Of a stretch of 64,000 bases of DNA, positions 32,732 through 42,648 are shown piece by piece. A program made the translations under genes and the position numbers. Source of the DNA: an uncultured Mesorhizobium sp. GTDB taxonomy: Bacteria > Pseudomonadota > Alphaproteobacteria > Rhizobiales > Rhizobiaceae. The notes under the pieces were generated by a model. It had not been told where the DNA came from and did not search any database. It saw nothing but the letters and a program-made list of their open reading frames with translations. The stretch spans positions 1-64,000 of the forward strand of contig CALFXR010000222.1 in NCBI GenBank assembly GCA_937958475.1, given 5' to 3'. Every line of letters starts with the position of its first letter. Within the stretch, counting starts at the first letter, position 1.

Positions 32732-32791
32732 GGGCGTCGGCTCCGCCCGGCAGCCGCGGCGTGCGGGCGACGGCGCGACCGGCCCCGCATG

Positions 32792-33241
32792 TCAGGCCTT
32801 CCGTTCCCAGCGGCGGTCGCCGGACTGCTGCCAGTAGGTGACCTCGTGGCCCGCGGCGCGGACCGACTTCCAGTGGCCGCGCGCGGTGTCGAGCTGCTGG
32901 GCGTCGTGGCCGTCGAAGAGGAAGACGACGCGGTCGTAGGGCGAAAGGTCCGGCGGCTCGGCGCCGTCGACGATGAAGCGGATCTGTGCCGCGTTGGCGT
33001 TGTCCGGCTTCGTCGTCAGCAGAACCGGCTGATCCGAAGGATAGGGATCGCGGTCGGTGCCGTGGGCGAGGAAGGCATCGTCGCGATAGACCCACAGATG
33101 CGCGTCGAGCGCGTCGCGGCGCTCCTCGCCGCCGGCCTGCACGACCGCCCGCCAGCCGCGCTGCAGGCTCTTCTCGAGCAGCGACGGCAACGCCTCTTCC
33201 AGCGTCGATTCCGTCAGGTGGTAGAAGAGGACCTCCGTCAC
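32792..33241 (-). CDS. holC: DNA polymerase III chi subunit
   Basis: Chi links the clamp-loader complex to single-strand binding protein. The 149-residue protein begins MTEVLFYHLTESTLEEALP, has the DAHLWVYRDDAFLAHGT segment near 46-63 and the FLFDGHD segment near 107, and ends WQQSGDRRWERKA, all typical of HolC. It is six bases after pepA, in the usual pepA-holC order. Confidence 0.93.
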   Translation of the reverse strand: MTEVLFYHLTESTLEEALPSLLEKSLQRGWRAVVQAGGEERRDALDAHLWVYRDDAFLAHGTDRDPYPSDQPVLLTTKPDNANAAQIRFIVDGAEPPDLSPYDRVVFLFDGHDAQQLDTARGHWKSVRAAGHEVTYWQQSGDRRWERKA

Positions 33242-33247
33242 CGGCCG

Positions 33248-34741
33248 TCAGCCTTCGTAGTGGTCCCTGACGAGGCGATCGAGCAGGCGGACGCCGAAGC
33301 CGGAACCCCAGGACTGGTTGATCTCGCTCGCCGGCGAGCCCATCGCGGTGCCGGCGATGTCGAGATGCGCCCACGGCGTATCCTTGACGAAGCGCTTGAG
33401 GAACTGCGCCGCCGTGATGGCGCCGCCGTAGCGGCCGCCGATGTTCTTCATGTCGGCGTTCTTCGAATCGATGAGCTTGTCGTATTCAGCGCCGAGCGGC
33501 ATGCGCCAGAGCTTCTCCTGCGTCGCCTGGCCGGCGGCGAGGAGGCGATTCGCCAGCTCGTCGTCGTTGGCGAACAACCCGGCATGGTGCTGGCCGAGCG
33601 CGATCATGATCGCGCCCGTCAGGGTCGCAAGATTGACCATGAAGCGCGGCTGGAATTCCTCGTTGCAGTACCAGAGCGCATCGCCCAGCACGAGGCGACC
33701 TTCGGCGTCGGTGTTGAGAACCTCGATGGTCTGGCCCGACATCGAGGTGACGATGTCGCCCGGACGTTGCGCGTTGCCGTCGACGCTGTTTTCCACGCAG
33801 CCGATGATGCCGACGACATTGGCCTTCGCCTTGCGCGCGGCCAGCGCGTGCATCAGGCCGAGCACGGCCGCCGCTCCGCCCATGTCGCCCTTCATGTCCT
33901 CCATGCCGGAGGCCGGCTTCATCGAGTTGCCGCCGGTGTCGAAGGTGACGCCCTTGCCGACGAAGGCGATCGGGCGGTCGCCGGTCTTGCCGCCGTTCCA
34001 GCGCATGACGACGAGCCGCGGCGGGCGCGGCGAGCCCTGGGCGACGCCGAGGAGCGCGCCCATGCCGAGCTTCTTCATCTCCTTCTCGGTGAGCACGGAG
34101 ACATCGACGCCGAGCGTGGAGAGTTCCTTCGCCCGCGCCGCGAACTCGACAGGGCCGAGGGCATTGGCCGGCTCGTTAACCAGGTCGCGGGCGAGCATCG
34201 TCCCGTGGGCGACCGCCTCCGCCGCCGCGAAGGCCTTCTTCGCCGCCGCCGGGTTGGCGCAGAGGATGGCGATTCGCACGGGCTTCGTCCCGTTGCGCTC
34301 GTCGCCCTCGCCCTTGCGGGTCTTGTACTTGTCGAAGGCGTAGGACCTGAGCAGCAGCCCGCAGGCGACGTCCGCCGCCGCGCTCGCGCCGATGGCGGTA
34401 CCCGGCAGATCGAGGACGACGGAGAGGTCCGACGGCTTCTTCAAGGCCGCGAAGATCGCGCCGCCGAGACGCATCCACGACTGTTCGTCGAGCGCGGATT
34501 CCTTGCCTGTCCCGATCGCCACCAGGCGATCGACGCCGGCGCCCTCGGGCGCCACGAGTTCGAGGCTCGACCCCGCCTTCCCGGTGAAGTCGGCAACCTT
34601 GAAGGCCTTGTCGAAGACGCGCGCCGGGTCGCAGGCCCTGGCTGCCTCGCCCAGACCGGTCTCCTCCGCGGAGAGCACGACGACGGTTCCCTTTCCGGGT
34701 GTCGCGATCTTCGCGAAGCTGATGATCGGTCTGGCAGGCAT
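33248..34741 (-). CDS. pepA: Leucyl aminopeptidase
   Basis: The 497-residue M17 metallopeptidase removes N-terminal residues from peptides in the cytoplasm and uses two metal ions. The metal and catalytic segments are intact: VGKGVTFDTGG near 260-270, MEDMKGDMGGAAAVL near 278, and the signature NTDAEGRLVL near 344-353. The ATG at 34741 gives a normal N-terminus; upstream in-frame extension to 34852 is unlike PepA. Some relatives also bind DNA, which the sequence does not show. Confidence 0.95.
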   Translation of the reverse strand: MPARPIISFAKIATPGKGTVVVLSAEETGLGEAARACDPARVFDKAFKVADFTGKAGSSLELVAPEGAGVDRLVAIGTGKESALDEQSWMRLGGAIFAALKKPSDLSVVLDLPGTAIGASAAADVACGLLLRSYAFDKYKTRKGEGDERNGTKPVRIAILCANPAAAKKAFAAAEAVAHGTMLARDLVNEPANALGPVEFAARAKELSTLGVDVSVLTEKEMKKLGMGALLGVAQGSPRPPRLVVMRWNGGKTGDRPIAFVGKGVTFDTGGNSMKPASGMEDMKGDMGGAAAVLGLMHALAARKAKANVVGIIGCVENSVDGNAQRPGDIVTSMSGQTIEVLNTDAEGRLVLGDALWYCNEEFQPRFMVNLATLTGAIMIALGQHHAGLFANDDELANRLLAAGQATQEKLWRMPLGAEYDKLIDSKNADMKNIGGRYGGAITAAQFLKRFVKDTPWAHLDIAGTAMGSPASEINQSWGSGFGVRLLDRLVRDHYEG

Positions 34742-34881
34742 GGCGGTTCCTTTTGACGGCAGAACAGGCGACGGTGGCCGCGACCATCGGCAGTTTCTCC
34801 GGCATTTGCAAGGCCCGCGGCGGCGGCTCGCCGCTACCCGATTCGCCTCCACATCGGCGATTGACGCCGCGACCGCGACAT

Positions 34882-35685
34882 GTGACGTCGGCGGAGCGCA
34901 ACGACGGAGGCACGGGCGACGCTGTGGAGGAGGTGCGGGGAACGGCGGCGGGACCAGGGCTTGCGCCCTTCTCCTCGCCTTACGCGGCGGTCGGCCTCAG
35001 CGCGGCGCTCGTGCTCGCGCTGTTCGTCTTCCATGCCTTCCCGGCAATCGACCGCGCTGTCAGCGGCCTCTTCTTCGCGAGCGCGCCCTGTGCCGCGGGA
35101 CAGGCCTCGGGAGCGACCTGCGGGACATTTCCCGCCGGCCATGTCGCCATCCTCGGCACGCTGCGCCAGTTGCTGCAGCACCTGCCGGCGGCGGTCGCCG
35201 CCGGGCTCGGCGCCGCCTACCTGACCCGGCTGGCGATGGGCACGCCGGCCAGGGATGCGTCGATGTCCTCGCTCGGCACCGCCCTCCTCGCCTACCTCCT
35301 GTCGGTGGGCCTGCTCGTCAACGGGCTGCTGAAGCCGTTCTCGGGGCGGCCGCGGCCCCTCTATTCCGAGCCGTTCGGCGGTGCCCTGCCCTTCGTTCCC
35401 GCCGGCGAGTTCACCAGCTACTGCGCTTCGAACTGCTCGTTCGTGTCGGGCGAGGCGGCGGCGGCGGCGTGGCTGATCGGCGCCGTCGCGCTGCTGCCGG
35501 AACGCTATGCCGCGCTGAGGCTGCCTGCCTTCGTGGCGGCGATCGCCTGTGCCGTCGCGACCAGCGGGCTTCGAATCTCGTTCGGCGCGCATTTCCTGTC
35601 GGATACGATCGTCGCGGCCCTCGCGACCTTGACGATCTTCGCCGTCCTGGCCGGATTCCAGGCGCGCCACATCCGGGCGCGATGA
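34882..35685 (+). CDS. PAP2-family membrane phosphatase
   Basis: The 267-residue protein has about five membrane helices and the PAP2 phosphatase signature. Motif one is KPFSGRPRP near residues 152-160, motif three is R-x5-H-x3-D in LRISFGAHFLSD near 229-240. Motif two, usually SGH, reads CSFVSGEAAAA, with Glu in place of the usual His. Similar SGE forms occur in some rhizobial family members, so the enzyme may still be active. Substrates could be lipid phosphates. The start is uncertain; GTG codons at 34882, 34924 and 34933 are candidates, the last two close to GGAGG. Confidence 0.8.
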   Translation: MTSAERNDGGTGDAVEEVRGTAAGPGLAPFSSPYAAVGLSAALVLALFVFHAFPAIDRAVSGLFFASAPCAAGQASGATCGTFPAGHVAILGTLRQLLQHLPAAVAAGLGAAYLTRLAMGTPARDASMSSLGTALLAYLLSVGLLVNGLLKPFSGRPRPLYSEPFGGALPFVPAGEFTSYCASNCSFVSGEAAAAAWLIGAVALLPERYAALRLPAFVAAIACAVATSGLRISFGAHFLSDTIVAALATLTIFAVLAGFQARHIRAR

Positions 35686-35898
35686 TACGCCACCGCCGCC
35701 GCGCGGTTGCGGTAAGTTCTTGTTAACCTTGTCCGTTCGCCCTTTCTTATCCAGTTTCGCCGAGCATTCGACCGGGCGGCGCGAAACTCGTGATCGGGTA
35801 TGCGGGCCATGGCCGGTTGCGCGAGCGGGATCGGGCGGATAGTTTTCGCACCCTGAGCGCGCTGGGCGGCGCTGGCGTACCTTGGACAGTTCCCGCTG

Positions 35899-37101
35899 AT
35901 GAAGATCGTCGAACGCTACATCCTGCGCCGAACCCTCTCCATCGCCGTGATCGCACTGATCTGGACCCTGGCGATCGTCTGGACGGTGCAGGTCCTGGGA
36001 CGAATCAACGTCGTCACCGACAGCGGCCAGTCGGCACTGACGTTCCTGCATCTGGCGACGCTGCTGATGTCGTCGATCATCCCCGTCATCCTGCCGTTCG
36101 CGGTGCTGATCGCGGTCGCGCAGACGCTGACCGTGATGAACAACGATTCGGAACTGGTGGTCATCAGCGCGGCCGGCACGCCGCGCCGTGCCACGCTCCG
36201 GCCGGTCCTGATCGTCGCGGTCGGAGCCTGCGTGCTGTCCTTCGTCGTCCAGAACCTCGTCGATCCGCAGGCGCGGATCGGCGTGCGCACCCTGCTTGCC
36301 AAGGCGAGCGCCGACCTCCTGTCGTCGGTGGTCCAGGAAGGCAGTTTCCGCAGGATCCAGAAAGGGCTGTTCGTGCAGGTCGGCGAGCGGCTGCCGGACG
36401 GGCGTCTCGGCCGGATTTTCGTCGCAGATTCACGGCAGAAGAACGTCGACCTCGCCTACTATGCGAAGGAAGGCGTGGTGACGGACACCGACGAGCGCGG
36501 CGTGCTGGTGATGACCGACGGGGTCGTGCACAGGCGAACGCCGGCCGGCGAGGTTTCCGTCATCCGCTTCGATTCCTACACGCTCGACCTCAGCGCCTTC
36601 GCCTCGGCCAGGGCCTACCTGGTGATCGGCGCCGGCGACCGCGGCGTGTTCTACCTGGCCGATCCCGATCCCGACGATCCGCTCTTCAAGCTGAACCCGC
36701 AGGAATTCAGGGCGTTCTTCCACATCAGGCTGACGGAATGGATCTATCCGCTCGTCTTCGGCCTGCTCGCCTTCGCCGTGGCGGGCGATGCGCGCTCGCA
36801 TCGCGAGGCCAGGATCCCTCCGCTCGGCGCCGCCCTGGCGATGGCTCTCGTCGTCCGCTGGATCGGCTACTATGTCGGCAACGAGGCCGAATCGAAGGAA
36901 GTCTTCATCCCGTTCCTCTACGCCGTCCCGCTCGGCTCCATGTCGATCTTCATCTGGTTCATCGCGACGAACCGGACGCTCGAACTGCCCGTGCACTGGC
37001 TCGATCGCATCAACGCGGTGATCGTGGGCGCAGGAGACCGGCTGACGTTGTTCCGCCTTCGCCTGATGGGCGCATCGCGCGTCGCCGGAGGCTCCCGCTA
37101 G
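35899..37101 (+). CDS. lptF: LPS export ABC transporter permease LptF
   Basis: LptF pairs with LptG in the inner membrane to extract lipopolysaccharide and pass it to the periplasmic bridge. The 400-residue protein starts MKIVERYILRRTLSIAV, has three N-terminal helices (about 15-120), a periplasmic beta-jellyroll domain (about 125-265), and three C-terminal helices (from about 275). The coupling segment with SELVVISAAGTPRR near 83-97 contacts the LptB ATPase, which is not in this window. The gene begins an operon with lptG, lptD and a surA-like gene. Confidence 0.94.
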   Translation: MKIVERYILRRTLSIAVIALIWTLAIVWTVQVLGRINVVTDSGQSALTFLHLATLLMSSIIPVILPFAVLIAVAQTLTVMNNDSELVVISAAGTPRRATLRPVLIVAVGACVLSFVVQNLVDPQARIGVRTLLAKASADLLSSVVQEGSFRRIQKGLFVQVGERLPDGRLGRIFVADSRQKNVDLAYYAKEGVVTDTDERGVLVMTDGVVHRRTPAGEVSVIRFDSYTLDLSAFASARAYLVIGAGDRGVFYLADPDPDDPLFKLNPQEFRAFFHIRLTEWIYPLVFGLLAFAVAGDARSHREARIPPLGAALAMALVVRWIGYYVGNEAESKEVFIPFLYAVPLGSMSIFIWFIATNRTLELPVHWLDRINAVIVGAGDRLTLFRLRLMGASRVAGGSR

Positions 37102-37102
37102 C

Positions 37103-38188
37103 ATGGGCTGGACCCTCTCCCGCTACTTCTTCTTCCGCTACCTCTCGATCACGGTCGGGCTGTTCGTCGCGATCTCGACGCTGGTGCTCATCATCAACTT
37201 CACCGAACTCTCGTCGCGCGCCAGCGACGTGCCCGGCTTCACGGCGTCCGGCGTGCTCATCGTGTCCGCCATGCGGGTTCCCATGGTGATGCAGCAGGTC
37301 GTGCCGTTCATCGCGCTCATCGCCGCGATGACCATGCTGATCACGCTCAACCGCAAGTACGAACTCGTCGTGGTCCGCTCCGCGGGCGTTTCGGCCTGGC
37401 AGTTTCTCCGCCCCGCCGCCTTCGGCGCCTTGCTGTTCGGCCTCTTCACCATCGGGATCATCAACCCGATCGCCGCCGTCGGCCTCTCCAGGGCGGAGGC
37501 GCTCGAGGCGGAGTTCCGCTCCGGCAAATCGAACGAGATCGCCGCCGCCGGGGCGCCCTGGATCAAGCAGACGACCGAGGAAGGCGAGGCGATCATCGGC
37601 GCGCACGCGGTGCTCGCCGGGGGCACAGAACTCGTCGACGCGGCGGTCTTCCGATTCGACGACGACGGCACCCTCGTCGAGCGAATCGATGCGGCGCGCG
37701 CCCTGCTCCGCGATGGCTTCTGGGAGTTGCGGAATGTCGAAAGGCGGCGCGAAGGCCAGCCGGTCGAGAAGGCCGAAAGCCTGAAAATCATCACGAATCT
37801 GCGACCGGAATTCGTCGAGGAAAGGCTGGCGCGGCCCGAGGCGATATCGCTGTTCGAACTGCCGCAGAAGATCGACGTCGCCCGTTCCTTCGGCCTGAAG
37901 GCGAACGCCTACGCGATGCAATTCCATTCTCTCGTGGCACTTCCGCCGCTCCTCGTCGCAATGACCCTCATCGCGGCGACGGTTTCGATGCGTTTTGCCC
38001 GGATGGGGCAGTCGATGACGATGATTTTAGGTGGCGTCGTCGCCGGCTTTCTGCTTTATGTTGTGTCGGTTTTGGTCAAAGCATTCGGTACGGCAGGATT
38101 CGTACCAGCGCCGATCGCGGCCTGGCTGCCAGTCGTGGTGGCGACATTTTTCGGGGTGACGTATCTGCTTTACAAGGAGGACGGTTAG
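37103..38188 (+). CDS. lptG: LPS export ABC transporter permease LptG
   Basis: The 361-residue partner of LptF has the same layout: three N-terminal helices, a periplasmic domain (about 120-260) and three C-terminal helices. It starts MGWTLSRYFFFRYL and contains the ATPase-coupling NRKYELVVVRSAGVS segment near 90-104. It follows lptF by one base; its stop (TAG) overlaps the lptD GTG start. Confidence 0.94.
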   Translation: MGWTLSRYFFFRYLSITVGLFVAISTLVLIINFTELSSRASDVPGFTASGVLIVSAMRVPMVMQQVVPFIALIAAMTMLITLNRKYELVVVRSAGVSAWQFLRPAAFGALLFGLFTIGIINPIAAVGLSRAEALEAEFRSGKSNEIAAAGAPWIKQTTEEGEAIIGAHAVLAGGTELVDAAVFRFDDDGTLVERIDAARALLRDGFWELRNVERRREGQPVEKAESLKIITNLRPEFVEERLARPEAISLFELPQKIDVARSFGLKANAYAMQFHSLVALPPLLVAMTLIAATVSMRFARMGQSMTMILGGVVAGFLLYVVSVLVKAFGTAGFVPAPIAAWLPVVVATFFGVTYLLYKEDG

Positions 38189-40563
38189 TGGCGGCCGCGC
38201 TAGCTGAGGGGGGCAAGTACGCCGGCATGGCGCGCCTGATGGGCGCGACCGCCATGGTGTGCCTGCTGGCGCTCGGCACGGTGACCGTCCCGACCGCCGC
38301 GCAGGATCTGGAAGCCTTCGCCGAGGACATCTCGCGCGACGCCCAGATGCTGATCGAGGCCGATACCCTCGTCTACGACAACGACAACCAGACCGTGACC
38401 GCCGTCGGCGGCGTGCAGATCGAGTATGACGGGAACCGTCTCGTCGCCCAGCGCGTCGCCTATCACCGCAACAGCGGCCGGCTCGTGGCGAGCGGCAATG
38501 TGGAGGTCGTCCAGAAGGACGGAACCAAGATCTTCGCCGACGAGATCGACGTGACCGACGACTTCCGCGAGGGCTTCGTCAACGCGCTCCGCGTCGAGAC
38601 CGTCGACAAGACCTACTTCGCCGCCGAAAGCGCCGATCGCAAGGATGGCGTGCTGACGACGTTCAACAACGGCGTCTACACGGCCTGCGAGCCCTGCGAG
38701 GACCAGCCCGACAAGGCGCCGATCTGGCGAATCAAAGCGCGCAAGATCATCTGGAACGGCAAGGAGAAGACGGTCCGCTTCGAGGATTCGCGTTTCGAGT
38801 TCTTCGGATTCCCGATCGCTTACCTGCCGGCCTTCGAGGTCGCCGATCCCACTGTGAAGCGCAAGAGCGGCTTCCTGATGCCCGGGATCACCTACAAGTC
38901 GCAGCTCGGCGTCGGCGTCACGGTCCCCTACTATTTCGCGCTGTCGCCGACCTACGACCTGACGCTTCAGGGGCGCTACTACAAGCGGCAGGGCTTCCTC
39001 GGCGAGGCCGAATGGCGCCAGCGCTTCAACAACGGCCAGTACAACCTGAAGATCGCCGGCATCCGCCAGAACGATCCCGATGCCTTTGACCCGAACACGG
39101 TCGACCGCGTCAACGGCGTCGACCCGCGGCGCTTCCGGGGCATGATCGCCTCGAAGGGCGACTTCACCCTCAATCCGCGCTGGGCGTTCGGCTGGGACGT
39201 ACTGGTCCAGTCGGACCGCAACTTCTCGCGGACCTACGGCATCGACGGCTACAGCGGGCCGATCCACACCTCGCAGGTCTACCTGACCGGGTTGAACGAC
39301 CGGAATTTCTTCGACCTCCGCGCATACCGATTCCAGGTGCAGGACAGTCTGGTGGCGTCCACCCGGAATAGCGAGCAGCCGTGGGTACTGCCCACCTGGG
39401 ACTATTCGTTCACTCCCGACGAGCCGGTAGCCGGCGGCGAACTCAACATCGATTTCAACGCACGGGCGCTTTTCCGCGACGATCTCGACGAGGTGCCATC
39501 GCGGCCGTCCGTCCGCGGCGTCGAAGGCACGACCGGCCGCATCACCGCGGAAGCGGAGTGGAAACGGACCTTCATCAGCGACGGCGGATTGGTCGTCACC
39601 CCGCTCCTCGCCTTCCAGGCGGATTCGACCTTCGTCAACCAGTCCGCGGCAACGATCGCCGCGATCAACGACATGGCCACCTCGAACGGCGTCGCCGCCG
39701 ACATCCGTTCGGCCTTCTATCGCTACATGGCGACGATCGGCCTCGACCTGCGCTGGCCGGTGCTGTTTTCGTCGACCAGTTCGTCCCACATCCTCGAGCC
39801 CGTGGTGCAGGTCTTCGCGCGGCCCAGCGAACTCTATGCCGAGACACTCGGTATTCCCAACGAGGACGCGCAGAGCTTCGTGTTCGACGCCACGACGCTC
39901 TTCGAGCGCGACAAGTTCTCCGGCTACGACCGCATCGAGGGTGGCACGCGCGCCAATATCGGCTTCCGCTACTCCGGCACCTTCGCCAACGGCTGGACCA
40001 CGAACGCGCTGTTCGGCCAGTCCTATCACTTGGGCGGCGTGAATTCGTTCAACTCGCCGGACCTGGTCAACGCCGGCGCCTTCTCCGGCCTCGAGACGGA
40101 CACGTCCGATTTCGTCGGCCTGGTCGGGTTCGCATCGCCGAACGGCCTGTCCGGCTCGGTCAGCGCCCGCCTCGACGAGCAGACCTTCGCGGTGCGTCGC
40201 GCCGAGGTGAAGGCCGGCTGGAACGGCCAGCCGATATCGCTCTCGGCGAAGTACGCCTTCATCCAGGCACAACCGCTCTACGGTTATTCGACGGATCGCC
40301 ACGAAGTGTCCGTCAGGGGCAGTGCGCGTCTTCACGAAAACTGGCGTGTCTTCGCCTCGGGGACCTACGACCTGCAGAACAAGGTCATGGCCAGGGACGC
40401 GTTCGGCTTCTCGTATGACGACGAGTGCTTCTCCTATGCCATGACCTACACGGAGAAGCGCAGTTCCGCGACCAGCGAGGCCTCGCAGACGGTCGGCTTC
40501 AATCTTTCGTTCCGCACGATCGGCGATTTCGGGACGAATTCGGGGCTATTCAGCAGGGACTGA
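38188..40563 (+). CDS. lptD: LPS-assembly protein LptD
   Basis: LptD is the outer-membrane barrel that places LPS on the cell surface. The 791-residue precursor has an N-terminal export segment (hydrophobic about 14-35), an OstA-type periplasmic domain (about 50-180, with VYDNDNQTVTAVGGVQ) and a long barrel with many aromatic strands, ending VGFNLSFRTIGDFG near the C-terminus. I use the GTG at 38188 because AAGGAGG lies seven bases upstream, in lptG. An internal ATG at 38227 is an alternative. Cysteines near 170 may form a disulfide. Confidence 0.94.
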   Translation: MAAALAEGGKYAGMARLMGATAMVCLLALGTVTVPTAAQDLEAFAEDISRDAQMLIEADTLVYDNDNQTVTAVGGVQIEYDGNRLVAQRVAYHRNSGRLVASGNVEVVQKDGTKIFADEIDVTDDFREGFVNALRVETVDKTYFAAESADRKDGVLTTFNNGVYTACEPCEDQPDKAPIWRIKARKIIWNGKEKTVRFEDSRFEFFGFPIAYLPAFEVADPTVKRKSGFLMPGITYKSQLGVGVTVPYYFALSPTYDLTLQGRYYKRQGFLGEAEWRQRFNNGQYNLKIAGIRQNDPDAFDPNTVDRVNGVDPRRFRGMIASKGDFTLNPRWAFGWDVLVQSDRNFSRTYGIDGYSGPIHTSQVYLTGLNDRNFFDLRAYRFQVQDSLVASTRNSEQPWVLPTWDYSFTPDEPVAGGELNIDFNARALFRDDLDEVPSRPSVRGVEGTTGRITAEAEWKRTFISDGGLVVTPLLAFQADSTFVNQSAATIAAINDMATSNGVAADIRSAFYRYMATIGLDLRWPVLFSSTSSSHILEPVVQVFARPSELYAETLGIPNEDAQSFVFDATTLFERDKFSGYDRIEGGTRANIGFRYSGTFANGWTTNALFGQSYHLGGVNSFNSPDLVNAGAFSGLETDTSDFVGLVGFASPNGLSGSVSARLDEQTFAVRRAEVKAGWNGQPISLSAKYAFIQAQPLYGYSTDRHEVSVRGSARLHENWRVFASGTYDLQNKVMARDAFGFSYDDECFSYAMTYTEKRSSATSEASQTVGFNLSFRTIGDFGTNSGLFSRD

Positions 40564-40681
40564 CGCGCCGATCGGCGAGACGGCGCCGGTGCGGCCGCTT
40601 GCAGCCGCGTCATCGTTTCGCCAAAGAGGGGCGTCAAGCAGCGACCATCGTGCCAGCGCGCCGCAACAGGAAACAAGAAAC

Positions 40682-41620
40682 ATGATCGCGACAAGGAAGC
40701 GCTTCGCCGCTGCCGTGTTCACCCTCCTGATCGCAGCCGCCACCCTGACGGGTGCCCTCCCGGTCGGTCCGGCGGCCGCCAGCGAGATCAAGTACGTCGT
40801 CAACGGCATTCCCGTGACGAGCTACGACATCGAGCGGCGTACCGCGTTTCTCAGGCTCCAGCGCCGAAACGCCGGCGCCAAGCAGGCAGCCGAGGACCTC
40901 ATCGAGCAGGCGCTGCGCTCCGCCGAGATGAAGCGCGCCCGCGTCAACATCACCGAGCGGCAGGTGGACGACGCCTATGCCCGCTTCGCCGCCGGCAACA
41001 AGCTGAAGCCCGCCCAGATGGACCAGGTGCTGAGCCAGGCAGGCGTCACCAAGGGTCATTTCAAGGAATTCATCCGCGTGCAGATGGGATGGAGCCAGCT
41101 GCTCCAGGCCAAGTACCGCCAGTCGGGCGGGCTCAGCGAGCAGGACGTCGTGCGCAAGATGCTGCAGAAGGGCGGCAACAAGCCGACCGCGACCGAATTC
41201 ATGCTGCAGCAGGTGATCTTCGTCGTACCGGCCGCGGAGCGCAAATCGATCCTCGCCAAGCGCAAGCGCGAAGCCGAGGCGATGCGCACCCGCTTCGCCG
41301 GCTGCAACCAGACCCGCGAGTTCGCCAAGGGCCTCCTCGACGTTTCCGTCCGCGACCTCGGCCGCGTCCTGTCGCCCGAACTTCCGCCGGAGTGGGCGGA
41401 CGCCATCAAGAGCACAAAGCCCGGTGCCGCGACCGCGGCGCGCGAGACCGATCGCGGCGTCGAGTTCATCGGGGTCTGCAGTTCGCGCGAAGTTTCGGAC
41501 GATCGCGTCGCGCAGATGGTGTTCCAGAGCGAGGCGGCCAAGGACAACGAACAGGCCGACGAGCTGTCGAAGAGCTACACCGAGGAACTGCGCAAGAAGG
41601 CGAAGATCGTCCAGCGCTGA
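40682..41620 (+). CDS. SurA-like periplasmic chaperone
   Basis: The 312-residue protein has a signal peptide ending near AAAS (residue 34) and the SurA N-terminal domain (EIKYVVNGIPVTSYDIERRTA, then helical to about 150). The second half resembles a degenerate parvulin domain without clear active residues. SurA helps outer-membrane proteins, LptD among them, to fold; its place directly after lptD fits this. The ATG at 40682 follows a weak ribosome binding site. Confidence 0.85.
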   Translation: MIATRKRFAAAVFTLLIAAATLTGALPVGPAAASEIKYVVNGIPVTSYDIERRTAFLRLQRRNAGAKQAAEDLIEQALRSAEMKRARVNITERQVDDAYARFAAGNKLKPAQMDQVLSQAGVTKGHFKEFIRVQMGWSQLLQAKYRQSGGLSEQDVVRKMLQKGGNKPTATEFMLQQVIFVVPAAERKSILAKRKREAEAMRTRFAGCNQTREFAKGLLDVSVRDLGRVLSPELPPEWADAIKSTKPGAATAARETDRGVEFIGVCSSREVSDDRVAQMVFQSEAAKDNEQADELSKSYTEELRKKAKIVQR

Positions 41621-41628
41621 CGCCTGTC

Positions 41629-42648
41629 GTGCCGCCCGCCGCCGAACTTCCGCTCGCGCTGACGACGGGCGATCCCTCCGGGATCGGGCCCGAGATCGCC
41701 ATCGCCGCGTGGCTGCGCCGCGCCGGGGCCGATGTCCCGCCGTTCTATCTCCTTTCAGACCCCGATCTCGTGGCGGCGCGGGCTTCGAGTCTCGGCCTGC
41801 CGGTCGACATCGAGGTGACGACGCCGGCGCGCACCGCGTCCGTGTTTTCCGCAACGCTGCCGGTGGTGCCCCTCGCCTCCCGCTTCCTCGATCGACCGGG
41901 CCGGCCGGACGCCACGAACGCCGCGGGTATCGTCGAGGCGATCGACCGGGCCGTCGACGACGTGTTCTCCGGCGCGGCGGCCGCGGTGGTGACCTGCCCG
42001 ATCGCCAAGAAGCCGCTCTACGACGCCGGCTTCGGCTTCCCCGGCCACACCGAATACCTCGCCGACCTCGCCGGCCGCCGGCTGGGCCGCGAAATCCTGC
42101 CGGTGATGATGCTGGCCGGACCGGACCTGCGCGCGGTCCCGGTGACGATCCACGTGCCGCTGTCGCGCGTTCCGGACCTGCTTACGGAAGAGCTGATCGT
42201 GCGCACCGGGGAGATCGTGGCCGCCGAATTGGCCGCGCGCTTCGCCATCGCCTCGCCGCGGCTGGCCCTCGCCGGGCTCAATCCCCATGCCGGCGAAGGC
42301 GGTGCCATGGGTGACGAGGACGAGAGGATCGTGCGGCCGGCCGTCGAGCGCCTGCGCGCCGCCGGCATCGACGCCGTCGGCCCCCTGCCCGCGGACACGA
42401 TGTTCCATCCGCGCGCCCGCGCCCGCTACGACGCCGCGCTGTGCATGTACCACGACCAGGCGCTGATCCCGGCCAAGACGCTCGCCTTCGACGAGGCGGT
42501 CAACGTCACGCTCGGCCTGCCCTTCGTGCGTACCTCGCCCGACCACGGCACCGCCTTCGACATCGCCGGCAAGGGACTTGCGCGCCCCGACAGCCTGGTC
42601 GCCGCGCTGAAGCTCGCCCGCATGATGACCGCCGGACGTCCGTCATGA
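41629..42648 (+). CDS. pdxA: 4-hydroxythreonine-4-phosphate dehydrogenase
   Basis: PdxA oxidises 4-phosphohydroxy-L-threonine in pyridoxal phosphate synthesis. The 339-residue protein contains LALTTGDPSGIGPEI near residue 8, PGHTEYLA near 139, LAGLNPHAGEGGAMG near 216, YHDQALIPAK near 270, and RTSPDHGTAFDIAGKG near 300. Zinc-ligand histidines are in the last three. Start is GTG at 41629, eight bases after the surA-like stop. The pdxA-rsmA overlap is seen here and in many proteobacteria. Confidence 0.95.
   Translation: MPPAAELPLALTTGDPSGIGPEIAIAAWLRRAGADVPPFYLLSDPDLVAARASSLGLPVDIEVTTPARTASVFSATLPVVPLASRFLDRPGRPDATNAAGIVEAIDRAVDDVFSGAAAAVVTCPIAKKPLYDAGFGFPGHTEYLADLAGRRLGREILPVMMLAGPDLRAVPVTIHVPLSRVPDLLTEELIVRTGEIVAAELAARFAIASPRLALAGLNPHAGEGGAMGDEDERIVRPAVERLRAAGIDAVGPLPADTMFHPRARARYDAALCMYHDQALIPAKTLAFDEAVNVTLGLPFVRTSPDHGTAFDIAGKGLARPDSLVAALKLARMMTAGRPS

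Noticed and set aside
32126..34756. Long + strand frame across paralogue B, holC and pepA
   Set aside because: It spans three real minus-strand genes; no recognisable domain.
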